Positions 27,001 through 35,100 of a DNA stretch of 64,000 bases are shown here, piece by piece. Position 1 is the first letter of the stretch, and each line of letters starts with the position of its first letter. The translations under genes were made by a program, and so were the position numbers. The stretch spans positions 124,001 to 188,000 of the forward strand of contig NZ_JAPEVI010000001.1 of the NCBI RefSeq assembly GCF_026240905.1, read 5' to 3'. This DNA is from Roseibium salinum (GTDB taxonomy: Bacteria; Pseudomonadota; Alphaproteobacteria; Rhizobiales; Stappiaceae). The notes below the pieces were generated by a model. The model saw only the letters and a list, made by a program, of their open reading frames with translations, was not told the DNA's origin and did not search any database.

Positions 27001-29157
27001 CTGGAAGGACTGTTCCAGCTTGACGATATCATCGGTGCGAAGCTTGATGCGTTGGGAATCAATGACTTCAACGGTGTAGACGATGCTCGGATCCAGAGCT
27101 GAATTCGGCGACAGATTGTATTCGTAGGCGAACTTTTCTCCGGCGAACAGCGACGCCGGCGTCCGGCCGTCCGCGGTTTGCGACAACGAAATGGTATCGG
27201 CATCGATCACGTTGACGAAATAGAGATTTGCAGACGTCTCGCCCTCGAGCCTCCACAACAGGGCATCGCCCTGGAAAAGATTGTGGTCTGTGATCGTGAT
27301 GTGGCCGTTTTCGAAATCGTCTGCGTTCACCGTTACCGTTGTGGGAACTTCGGGCGCAACGCGGGTGATGAAGAACGTTGACGCCCCCTCCATCGGGCTG
27401 CCGTCAATCTTGATCAGGGAGTTGTCGACATTGTCGTCGGTCCCACCCGGCACAGGCGGGTGACGGAAACCAATCCTGACATCGTTTTCCGCGTTCTCGA
27501 CGGAGGAAGCAAGCGCGATGGTGTTGTCACCTACCCGGATCACGAACAGTGTTGTTACCGGACCGCCGTCTGCTTCGAACAGCACCTTCTGACCGGTCTG
27601 CAGGCCAGGGTCGAATATCGTGATCGTTTCGCTGTTGATGTCAAACGCGGACGCCGCAACGGTCACCCTCTGCGGTTCCGGCGTCGAGAGTTCGAAGGTG
27701 CGCTCGATATCGAGCGTCACCAACTCGCTGGAATCGCCGGTTTCAGCTGCTTCCCTGGTGTTGTAGAGGCTGATGTGGTTGTCATCGACCTTGCCGACGT
27801 AAAGCAATTGCCGGGGCGCACCGTCTTCCGCCAGACGCCAGCTGATCTGGTCGCCCGTTTCCAGACCGTGGTTGGCGATCTCGAAAACAGTATCCGCAAT
27901 ATACTGAACGACATGCACAAGCTGGAAAGCCGTTGCCCCATCGCCTTTCGTGCCCTCGACCCTGACCGCATCCTCGCCAAGTACAGCTACTTCGAAACCG
28001 ACCCTGGTCCCATTCCAGGCATCGATCCGTGATGCCGCAAGTGCGATTGTATTGGCGTCGATCCAGATCGTGTAGAAGTCGCTCTCCGTGCTGCCGTCTG
28101 GGGTAAAGCGAACCAGCTTTCCGGTTTCAAGCCCGTGCCCGGTGATGGTGATCGTCTCGGCATCCACATCGATGTCCGATGCCGAGAATGCCAGTTCGGC
28201 GATCTCCGGCCGAAGAAGAGTGAAAGACTTGGTCTGGCCGGTTTCGCCGATGAAGCGAACCTTGTCGCCGGTCTGGAAGCCGTGGTCGCCACCGAAATCG
28301 ATCAGGTCGAGCACGGGGTCGATCCCTGCCGTCGATCCGGCGGTTCCGCCGGTCAGCTCGGCGTCGATGATGGCCTGTTCCTGCGCCCTGATGTCGACAA
28401 AGCCGGTATTGAAAGACTTACCGAGTTGCAGCGTGTCGTTGCCGGTCGAGATGACGTTGTAATTGCGAGCAGTGTCGACGCCAATCAGTCCCTCGACTTC
28501 CTTGAAGGAAACCGCGTCTCCCGTGCTCAGGCCCGTCTGCTGATTGAGACGGATAGTATCGGTATTGGTATTCACTTCCGCGATTGACGGATCGTAGGGT
28601 TGAGCTGTGTTGCTGAGAACCGTGCCGATCTCGATGTTCTCGCCTGCCGTAAGATCCGACCCGGATCCGACGGTGGCGGTGACCAGCGGAGTTTCCGCCG
28701 GCGAGAGCGTGACAAGTCCGAAGGAATTGTCCGTGTCTCCGGCAACCGCAATCAGGACGGAGTCAGTGCTCGGATGCACGAAGTCAATCGCGACATCATT
28801 GAGGGCATCGTCTTTCGTTGCGGCGAGCTTGAACGTGTCGTCATCCACGCGAATGATGAAGTAGGTTTTCTCCGGCTTCCCGAATGGCGTGAATTCGACT
28901 TCCGTGCCGGTCTGGAATTCGTGCCCTTCCGACGTGATCTGATCGGTCTCGACATCGAAATCCGAAAAGTCGAAAGAAAACGCGGGATCCGGATTGATCC
29001 GGGTGATCGCATATGTATAGCCGACATCGACGAGCCCGAGACCGCCTGCCTTGGCCAGGGTGTCGGCCTCCGACGTGCCCGCACCTTTGACGATAATCTC
29101 GCCGCCCGCATAGATACCCGTATTTTCGTCGATCCCCGCGTGACTTTTTGCCGTCAC
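15031..29157 (-). CDS. Giant LEPR-XLL/RTX surface protein, C-terminal part
   Basis: The frame has 4708 residues from a GTG at 29157, but it is almost certainly the continuation of the 39791-29154 frame. In this frame the sequence is meaningful upstream of the GTG (GRGSSSEAYVTAKSHA), and one extra G in the run at 29182-29187 joins both. In order: many tandem repeats of about 100 residues with the pattern HGLETGD-x-V-x-F and DTI-x-LA (residues 70-850), further beta-helix-like sequence, Calx-beta-like segments (about 2600-2970), a long block of RTX-type GGxGxDxLxGxxGxD repeats (about 3400-4150; for example GGSGDDRIIAGDGPDHVYGD), Ig-like/VCBS-like segments, an Asp-Pro repeat and a 130-residue tail. 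RTX repeats bind calcium outside the cell. The stop lies 45 bp before the GAF-HlyD gene. Confidence 0.85.
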   Translation of the reverse strand: MTAKSHAGIDENTGIYAGGEIIVKGAGTSEADTLAKAGGLGLVDVGYTYAITRINPDPAFSFDFSDFDVETDQITSEGHEFQTGTEVEFTPFGKPEKTYFIIRVDDDTFKLAATKDDALNDVAIDFVHPSTDSVLIAVAGDTDNSFGLVTLSPAETPLVTATVGSGSDLTAGENIEIGTVLSNTAQPYDPSIAEVNTNTDTIRLNQQTGLSTGDAVSFKEVEGLIGVDTARNYNVISTGNDTLQLGKSFNTGFVDIRAQEQAIIDAELTGGTAGSTAGIDPVLDLIDFGGDHGFQTGDKVRFIGETGQTKSFTLLRPEIAELAFSASDIDVDAETITITGHGLETGKLVRFTPDGSTESDFYTIWIDANTIALAASRIDAWNGTRVGFEVAVLGEDAVRVEGTKGDGATAFQLVHVVQYIADTVFEIANHGLETGDQISWRLAEDGAPRQLLYVGKVDDNHISLYNTREAAETGDSSELVTLDIERTFELSTPEPQRVTVAASAFDINSETITIFDPGLQTGQKVLFEADGGPVTTLFVIRVGDNTIALASSVENAENDVRIGFRHPPVPGGTDDNVDNSLIKIDGSPMEGASTFFITRVAPEVPTTVTVNADDFENGHITITDHNLFQGDALLWRLEGETSANLYFVNVIDADTISLSQTADGRTPASLFAGEKFAYEYNLSPNSALDPSIVYTVEVIDSQRIKLRTDDIVKLEQSFQSVDAVSGGAINIDGHGFEDGDAVTYIGPESYQVSRDAVDLWFEFEDGEIVLAENPIGNLIALASETSLNGTRLTYLASSTSTVEFDSNQVLAVEEDNPFIVTDSINEDIIQITGHGFITGTALTYHAGTTPIGGLVDGETYYVVVATQDKFWLAASREDAFEYVNTVALFRDARLTLDLADPGEGTHSFTYANTISGLLDGATYTVSSSPVDIDTDAGTKEIELYQLKLNGQTVEISRDGMIDSEFHNFYRDGDFPIRELENGRTYYVQKVDDDSFRLLEAPDATDYIHLSDPEYDGSQTIARLGIDFQSTGSSIGKLVIDLSVDPNNTDLPTLHGTYLPPNIYVPLEDIASFAGDGQSSAETQGFGLSVAGSNANRSDLLFNSTVITSIADASLTTTGPGHIKLYSDVSTAGFTYSSTFAINLLGGSKESKSYVDVNGTTRVEVGEGAVITAGGDILLETHSKHDWHANGRSEGGGFIDFAFTYSQSFVDEENLIAIGADAKLVADGTIATDAVSTGVGKAEAFVSNGGFGAGASSQRGGGEGEDGARYTLDTRVTIGENAVLDANVLDLQAAVENVELTADSTVITGGAATDGDVNAHAILKATTVIEIAANAVLTGNYGVLIRAENRDNKATAIARGTNRALFGDTDIAANATLNLQANVTGAEGAIIIAGPGTDTFGPAGEYALLVEANSYGGETSATPHAARGAIDWGENYIASVRNYTDTISWDSDVFVHAGATPLLIIDENGNIEQAVNVTADIDDDEIIVHDIAPDQYGRVRFDTFAQTDATIDTQSIGGSNGTFYLLDTFSSVIIENRSAKDIVIRNIDVQADFEKKEPDVIIDTTFGSNTLQFAVGEASLPTYVQISNTQDTAITFEGTINNARGETRIFNALGDILSAGKRGSTTSTFDPIGENGALLEVVRTPLIITNELDMDAPAGRIGADGAAINVDLVSLVNLDPNDPVNPASAAYDPAEITVDGAEDVFLDLKARDRIFTPESLATSPLTQVIDHIHAGGDVDLVLQVAERERFKPASGFVLVRAEDEGTKDAALSGYVEAHYRDDLMLTKPDGIVYGDTFDSKNKVTTTYRIEEDAGSGLPGIVSGGNVRIFEDEPLGSASAARVNVYGAIDAGADGVLDALASGYVRLVEFQEDMNIGRVESRYNNVLLGAINGDILDAFEDEEADVLGAFVQLNALQGQIGNAGESDGAWRSVDVNSTLNGTGGLTAGALGDIFLIETTGDMNVVEIVSDAGNVRLEAYDGGILDTFDEDEFETDVIGRSIDLIAVEGAIGVSGNDLEIDSAKEPDGRLFASSGGDIYLLETSDSLHLLRAASSGGDVRLRTFDTAFAPAMEGQFPYLENIGESLIFLENGTTLIGDAYDRAVVSAAGAVTLEIGDDVTMRSNSLIEAGSSVVIRGDFFRIGENIRDADSDYGTRMWLTGEIRPIGDYQGYSARIYGGGDADSFTLTDLFLGGSTHVYGGGNEDAFLVTGLHSMSDPLKSNPDGTETGYALTMDGEAGSDAYVIRTSGSQAMDGNGGYRDYVINVLDTGTEDSGSDTLDIFGSNPSIDHSGDDIFLMRKLNHIPGEPGAVDPGMVALLHGTLEQARTASSDLADRPQEVERINYDSNINGRLSVFGLGGNDYFASDDTSAIMTLDGGEGNDGFQIGQLFGSKRTTLGANLGPADIFATLSTTAGELSRGISLPMVAVGGSGNDSFTVYGNQAALRLEGSSGNDIFTVRGFALAGGSEEFSTAAASELLAGAGDDLVSYNVNAPLSIDGGEGFDKVVVLGTEFDDAFTITKEGIFGVGLNVALSGNEEVREIDGLEGDDTFFVLSTPHGINTRIIGGLGNDTINVGSDVTESVVSRDLNGVSGIIAHEVENAEGTNYESALLAGLSPVIAASGGDQSPVLIEQSSGETIVGEDGTLDSYTVRLARAPEPGEIVYVRISAARAYQDEEGSETIWLSDGGAGFERTVDVDGISMLRPNRDLVLAFDATNWDEARTIRVMGVDDDAEEGNRVVMISHSVVGVDAYFNGADVDNVAVTIVDNDRADLVVTELGADGQADGETRVLEGSTDTAVTDTYALALSKAPDAGETVKVYLNHDGEISLASDRLLSDVDGTYVSFTAANWQEQVLITVTATDDYAVDGTLHSIVSHDVVSDGTAFADVEGAEINVTVVDNETPGVFIMETDGNTRVVKDGLDALGNPDGTGTTDTYDLRLTARPDGPVTINLRSDGQTDFVIGGRVFLHETGSPESGGYYSGLADFANGEIASASADWAALGFAAGQLIRVEGGSNAGDYKIQSVDGSTLVLTGAASLGVSSGEAVTITRLSAAITFTPDNYADPVSVTVAADPYFVRPEEARNFKIFGPGPHDLGVMQGPIEVIGGASEERGLVTAVILPGELNPDLPAIPGQGDGSDLSSIDTLNIYDDGVLANRDGVLTSTNLSGFGMSAGITYDETAFGEPSQVAGGITYGNTATGTSTMEVFNLFMGEGNDDLLIESTLLTEAEHGGITVIHGGGNRELAVTGEFVLADNGQTASLERTDGGDWAEAGFAAGQLIDTGLTFYEILGIDGAVLNLATSGTAGNALVSGRVAVVDPDDTSSVLIGGDRIVATGGGGPLSPLVIFGDTSSDGVFYSREWQSNLTAEFRSGEAVFAWPLANPFRFEGNDIIDASALFAAPELAGSSDAGVSIHGGGGNDVILGTQIGDHLTGGSGDDRIIAGDGPDHVYGDSGLDIDPVTRLLSIPTSAIAGSDEIDGDGGADIIFGDHGIITQAAGTVRILTTGNVVSAETVEPANGAPDVIRAGAQDDWVFGGNASDNADGGSGNDILFGDHGYIDAILIESTDLAEGGSDIVTGGSEEDIVIGGTLGDRLDGQAGDDLIFGDAVRLDWSGDPVNPRFRTLQDGRLFDDNGDALVDRTRSFVNPDNVSVWADWEVTDLHHSAALQAAGGPACGNDYIAGGADDDIIFGQLGDDVIQGDGSIDASLTGGADVGAVRSASGLLVYVPSFDASGDGGDYIEGNGGNDTIFGNFGQDDIVGGSSELFSLTSAEQRPDGEDIIFGGSGTRIGRNEIGDTTANGHASDADVILADNGNIYRIVGEDGSYLTFNYDTYSDELPEGEGLKIVPRAIDLVDYTIGGAASDIGGSDLVFGGTGDDIIHGMTGNDVLYGDGRDDDLYGGTGHDRLFGGSGEDGMLGDDGLIRTERNGTDEPLYDLYADGQKSIGLHNKFTGAVVDIEGRIKKTAVILDPATIDIDRLDGVDIDATPAEIRGYHDILYGGLGDDWMHGGYGDDAMSGAEALANFYLDTRAQTEVPPIAYDSETGKLSFYDAENPRQKIPGFFLNFHAVDANGDIIEDGKDRMFGDTGNDWIVGGTGHDRLFGGAGDDLLQADDYLETDGGANDSPDHSAWGDFAYGGAGRDVLIANTGFDRLFDWTGEFNTFVVPFKRFGQPTINRSPAPQVVKFLMELGEASGADTRLTEPSGELGLVLQRDPQWQDQTGAPRDPQPGNGPGKYDNSGGKEDDTDKVPTPDGSTPGGRPPLFVITEVEGDDIVVYEQDLDTSATGLGAVQFLAGEGVESIRFAQDTGTITIEGLDETASLTWRIEEDGRVLIGSLSSGPDVLRLQLAGATSIPAEQTASVAVEVTLLAALPHQDDLNVDVLRIAGIFVVADDIGAGELMAPVAISVIDDRPAVSIGPAVADNTPWFDGLAPGETVSGRWTSDEGADTAVFSVRIGEISYALDTEIEVTDGGTLLGYLLVGSDGTWTFAANNALEGAVQVNFTFSVQALDGDGDAAIASHDIGVGNEIIPTPDPDPDPDPDPDPDPDPDPDPDPNPGNGDGKANNGVGNGVDPQPPGNPPINDDIPDMPGDPGNKGGPSEWDPVIQTFDNEGDTGAVVLSAGSSTLSATLETSQAETAPAGSDDRKTAPDIRTVHVYDDVTGSLTKRGSTGQDQQGSLIEENAGLASSVGWKIKHGVPSGKPAHTRPVAH
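15500..15570 (-). repeat. 12-bp tandem repeat encoding a (Asp-Pro)n tether
   Basis: Alternating 12-bp units based on GGGATCCGGATC and GGGTCGGGATCC encode more than ten consecutive Asp-Pro pairs between the last Ig-like part and the C-terminal tail of the giant protein. Such an acidic, stiff linker would hold the tail away from the folded region. Copy number could vary by slippage. Confidence 0.8.
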
Positions 29158-32100
29158 ATAGGCTTCCGAGGACGACCCGCGCCCCCCAGAATTCCGACGC
29201 TTCCGGTAATCGTTTCGGCAAAGACGTTGGCTTTCGCGGTGGACGAAACCTTGACCGTCCCGGCGACGTCCTCCGTGCCCAGGGCCGCGATACGGGTGCG
29301 TTTGAGTTTGGACCCGCGTATTTCCGCAGACGTGCTGCTTTCCACGACCGCCTTGCCGATCATGACGCCGACGGCCACAAGACCACCCGCACCGCCCTGA
29401 GCCCGCACGGAGATGTCGGAACTGGAGTCCGCCACGACCTCGACTTTCTCGCGAACGGTCACGTAGCTTCCTGCGCCGATGAACGCCTCGGTAGAGCGAA
29501 GGTCGTACGCTTCCGCGACGCCGGCCGTCCCGGCCAGAATGCCGACGGATCCGCCGATCGCCATGACGCCGGTGCCCGCGCCCGTGCCGCCGTTCAGCGG
29601 ATCGTTGATGAAGAGCTGCGACTTTGCCTTCAGCACAAGGCTTCCAACGGAGGCCGCTTCACCTTCCGCTAGTTCGGCCGCCTTCGTTCCGATGATGACA
29701 TTTTCTCCGGCCGAAGCCTCCGTTTCTCCGCTCGACTTCAGATGGGTCACCGCAGCCGAACCGGCGACACCAGCGGCCAGAGAAATACCGATGGATTCTC
29801 CGTAAAGGCTGATCTTGCTGTCCGCCGTGACGAAAATTTCGTTGGCGGTCAGGATATGAACACCGTCGTCGATGAGTGCGCGGGTCGAGCTCGTATCGGT
29901 TACGTGGGCGACGCCTGCTGACAGGGCTGCAAGCAAGGCGCCTGACCCGGCGAAACTCGTCAATTCGAACGTCTGGTCGCTTACCGCTGTCAGCGAGATA
30001 TCGCCACCAGCGCTCAGGATACTAACGTCGCCGATGCGGGCGGTGACATCATTGTCGACGCTGACGACGGCAATGCCGCCGCTGGCGCCGATGAGACCGA
30101 CTGCCGTTCCGCCGGCGATCACATTGAAATCGACGTCCTGTCTGGCGTCGATATCGATCGCCCCTCCGGCCTTTACCACGGAGCCTGCGCTTATCAGCGC
30201 CGTTGTCCCGTCGGCGACCGTATCGGTTTCTGCGGATGGCGGGGGAGGTGCACCGGCACCGCTGTTCTGCGAAACGGTGGCGTTTGCGTCTCCGACGGCC
30301 TCTCCGCCAGGCGTCCCCTCACCGGACCCTGCGAGATTGATCAACAGGCCGTCCAGCGTGTTGTTGACAAGGGTCTGCGTATCGTTCTGGGGATCGGTTC
30401 CCGGCGCAAAGGGCGTGGACGTGTGCTGCTGGCGCCCTGAGGATGAGGAGTTCGGATCTTCACGCGTATAGCTATAGGAGAATTCAAGGTCTCCTCCGAG
30501 TGAGAAGACACCCACGGCAGCCGCAAGCCCACCCGCACCGGCGGCACCGGAGAAGACCGTACCTTCGATGGCCTGCTCGGACAGCGCTGCAACCGAAACC
30601 TTGTCGCGCGCGGAAACATTTCCGCCGAGCATTGCGGTCGTGTCGTTGTGCAGGTCGGTGATCGTCACACCGGCAGCGCCCGCGACGCCGCCAACGGCAA
30701 CACCGCCGCCGACCACGAACAGATCAACGGCATTGCGCGCATTGACGCTGACGCTCTGCTCGTCGCCGACTTCGAGGCCGGGGGCGGCATTCGGATTGAT
30801 GATCGCGCCATCCTCGATCCGCGCGAACGTGTCGGAATCGATGTATTGCACCATCATCGAACCGCCGATCGCCAGTCCGCCGCCAGCGGCACCGAAGGCA
30901 ACCAGGTTCATCGTTTCCGAACTCCTGGCCTCCACGGCCAGCCCCTTCTGGGCTTCCGTGTCGCTTGCCTCGACGCCCTCCCCGGAAAGAACCGTCATCG
31001 CCTCGCCGTTGGCACGCGCGGAGACGGTCGCTCCATCCCCGATGATTGCCTCCGTCGACTTGTCGACGCTGGCGCCGGTGAAGACTGCACCGAGGGCCCC
31101 GGCGCCGCCCGCAAGGGCAATGCCAAGTGTGTCTACTTCCGTGCTGTCGTTCGCGCGCACCTCGACGTTGCCGGCACTGTCTACAACAGAGGCTCCAACG
31201 ATCTTGGCCTGGGTGTCACTGGTAACGTCGACGACGCTGATGGCCGGTGCAACCGAAGCATAAGGAGACCCCGCGATGAGCAGCTCGAGCGACTGGACGT
31301 CCTCGCGGGCATCGGCCCGCACGACGATATTGCGTTCCGCATTCACGCGTGCGCTGTCGATTTTTGCCGTTGTCGTCAGATTTGCGAAGGCAAAATGGGC
31401 GATCGGCATGATCGCGACTCCACCGGATCCGCCGCCGGCAAGAACGATTCCGAGATTGTCAAAGACGTTGCCCGCCGCGATTTGTACCGACTGGCGGCCA
31501 TCGGCGTTTTCCCGGTCGATCGTGTTGATCTGCGCGCCGCTTTTCACGAGTGCCTTCGCCGAGGACGTCACGACGGTCACAACGACGCTGCCCCCGACCG
31601 CGGCTGTGCCGCCGCCGCTGATGGCGCCGCCGACCGCGGTAATGTCGTCGACGTTCGTCGCCGTTACCGACAGTCCGTGGAATTCCTCGTTCTCGCCGAT
31701 ACGGCGTGCCCCGTAGTCCTTGCCTTCGAACAGCTTGCGGCCTTCGGTCTGATCGTCAGTATCAAGGTCGCTGATGTCCTTCAGGCCGAAATCGATCGAG
31801 CCGTCGCTCACATCGGACAGCCCGAATCCCGGACTGATTCCGCCGTTGCCAAGTCCGGGTTGAGAGATGCTGTCGGCGCTCGTGAGACTGCTTTCGATGG
31901 TACCGTTGCGAATGTTCTTGAGCCCGTCTCCCTCTCCGAGGGCGGTCACAATCGCGCCTTCCTCGATTTTCGCCCGCACGGTCTTGTTGAACACCGCAAC
32001 GCCCACGCCGCCATTTACGGCAGCGGCGCCACCGCCTGCGGCGGAAAGCACGATCAGGTCGGCATCGGTATAATGGGCCGCATCCACCACGATGGAACCG

Positions 32101-35100
32101 TTGGCGAATACGTAGGCATTATCCCCGATTACCGACTTCGTGGTCGCCGTCAGGACATAAATATTCGCATTGATGCCGATCGCAGCCGTGCCGGACGCGG
32201 AAACGCCGATGACCACCGAGACGAGCTTGTCGTTGGCATCGGCCTCGATGATGATGTTGCGCTTGGCGAAAATCCCGGGTGCATCATCCGGCCTCAAGCC
32301 CGTATCTGGGTCCGGCGCGACCACGGAGGCGTCTTTGATGATCGCCTTGGTTTTTTTCGTTATCGCAGCAATGTCGGCCCCGATGCCAACCGCGGCACCG
32401 CTGCCGACGGCCAGATTTCCGGCGACATTGACGATTAGAGTGTCATCGACAGCGCGCAGGCGCAGGTCCTGCGGATCTCCCTCTTCCCCTTCCGTATTGA
32501 TCGACGCGTCCTTGTCGATCTTGGCGACCGTCGTTTCGTTGATCACGGTCACCGGAAGCGAACCGGCAAAGGCAAAACTGCTGGTGCTCACGCTGCCCTG
32601 AACCGCAACGCCGACCAGCGCTTCACGGGATTCGGCCAGAATGGCGACGCCGCTGACGGGATCCTCTTCCTCCATTCCCCACTGGTTGGTGCGCTTGCGG
32701 CCATCGCCGCCGGAGGCCTTGCCGGTGACCACGGCGCCTGCGCCGACCAGCGCCTTGACCGTATCGTTCCTGACGAGCAGGAATCCGCTGCCGCCGACGC
32801 CCGCACTGCTTCCGACTGCCACACCGCCATCGAGCGACTGCATCTGTGCCGTCCCGACGGCCTCTATCAGCACCGTATCGGTCGCGGTCAGTTGCGCCCT
32901 CTCGCCGATCTTCGCCTTGACGTCCGATGTCTGGACGATGATTGCGATGGAGGCTGTGCCGGCAGCCTGACCGGAGATGCCCACGGCTGCATCCAGGATT
33001 GTCGTGCGAAGATTGTGACGGGCACTGACAACGATGTCGCCACCGGCATTGACCGAGCTGTCGGCCATGACTTCGGCGATCGTCTTGTCGGTCTGGATCG
33101 GAACCGTGATTGCACCGCCGAAGGCCGTGGATCCGACCGTGCCCGCGCCCGCGAAGACGATCGACCTCAGGATCGTATCCGAAGTGGCTGATACGATCAC
33201 ATCGCCGCTGGCGAAAACATCGGCATGATTGCCGATTTCCGCCCGCACATCACGGGTGTGGACGGAAACGTGCACGGATGCACCGATGGCAGCGGATGAC
33301 AGCGAGGCGGACAGCGCGCCGACAACCGCCACATTGACAAGATCGTAATCTGCGCCGATGGAAACGTCGCCGCCGTTCAGCGCATTCGCCACAGCGAGCT
33401 TGGAGGACGTGCCGGAGGCAGACCCTACGGACGCCTTGACCGTGGTGTTGTTGGTATCGATCAATACCGAGCCCTGACCGGCAAATTTTCCGGAGACGGC
33501 CGCCCCCATGACGACGTTGATGATGTCATCATCCGCCTTGGCATGGACCGCGAGACCGTTGACGGAAAGTTCGGCGCCGTTGTCGGTGTTACCGTCGAGA
33601 TCGATGCCGAGCGCATCGCCGAGGCTCTGGGCCGTCACGCTGGCGCCGTCGTCGATGTGCGCCTTGACCGTGCGCCCGTAGATATTCGTGCTCGATACGC
33701 TGACCCCGACCGCGTTGTTGTTGCCGACGACGGCACCGCCGGTCACGGTCACGAGAGTCACCAGGTCGTCGGCGATGATGGCGGCGTTATTGCCGGCAAC
33801 GACAAGTGAACCGTCGCCAACGCGCGCGTCGACATCCTTCTTCACCAGATGCAGTGAAAACTGACCGGCGACGGCGCTCTTAAGGAGCCCGACGCCAACA
33901 CTCGCCGTCACGGAAACCACGGTGTGGTTTCCGACCGCATCGACACGGAAATTCCCGTCCGCCCGCACGTCGGAATTGTCGACGTAGGCATGGATTTCAT
34001 CAACGGTGCTCGAAACCCCGAAGGACGCGGCGGCGCCGGTACCTTCGGCCGATACGCCGACAGCCCCCGCAATGCTCACGAGGACCATGTCCGATTTGGC
34101 ACCGACGATCACGTCGCCTGTCGAGCGGACATAGGAGTCGGACAGTTTGGCGTGGATGTTGTCGGTGTAGACATTGACGTCCACGGACCCGGCAACCGCC
34201 ACGTCCGAGCGCGCGGCCGCGCCAACTCCGGCGGAAATGGCAACCGCCACTTCCTCGCGCTTCGCGTTGATATCCAGGCCGTCCGAGTGGATCACGGCTC
34301 CGTTGACGATCGCATCGACGTCCCGCTCGGCGATCCCGATGGAGAGCCCGCCCGCCAGTGTCAGGGAATCTTCCTCACTGGAAAGATTGATCGCGCCGCC
34401 ACCTGTCACAATGGCAAGATTGCGCTTGTATGCCGCTCTTTCCTTGACAGCGCCGCCGGCTGTGATGGAGGCTCCGACGCCGACCAGCGCGCTGACCGTT
34501 GCCTTGGAATAATCCAGCAGTCCGGAACCGGCCGCCGCAAACCCATCTCCGCTGCGGGATGCGTCGGTAGCCGAACTCGGCGATCCACCGCTCGGCGGCG
34601 TAGCCGGCGCGTTTGCCCCGCTCCCGGTCCCGTTGAACATGTTCACAGGGGAGTTGCCTGTAAAGTTGTTCGACAGGGTGTTGTCCATCGGGTTCGGTGA
34701 GGATTCGTCGGAATCGCTCTCTTTCTTGGAGGAGCCCGCGAATGCGAACTGGTAGGTGTATTCTTCCCGGTCCGCGTCGACGGTGACCGCGCCTCCCGCC
34801 TGGATCCTGCTCTTCGTGTCGTCCAGCGCCGCTTCGGCATTATAGGTTTCGCCATCGACCAGTCCGGTCGATCCGTCGAGATCGGAGATTTCTGCCTTTG
34901 TAGTCGACAGATTGACAGTCGCGCCGAATGCCGCACCGATGGCCACGCCGCCCGAGGTTTCGCTCCCAGCAAGGGTGATGTTGACCTGGGTCAGCTTGCT
35001 TGTGGCATCTATGACAACGGCGTCGCCCGCCGTAATCCTGACCGACTCGTCGACCAGTACCTCGGTCGTGACGGTATCGACATCGATCGAGAAACTTCCC

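Noticed and set aside
29154..29157. Reading the giant locus as two genes coupled by a GTGA overlap
   Set aside because: The frame of the second part is already protein-like upstream of the GTG, no ribosome site precedes it, and one base in the G run restores a single continuous repeat protein.
30648..32438. A 596-codon plus-strand frame opposite the N-terminal half of the giant gene
   Set aside because: The apparent His/Asp/Arg-rich repeats are the complement of Gly/Ala/Val/Asp repeats; no domain is recognisable.
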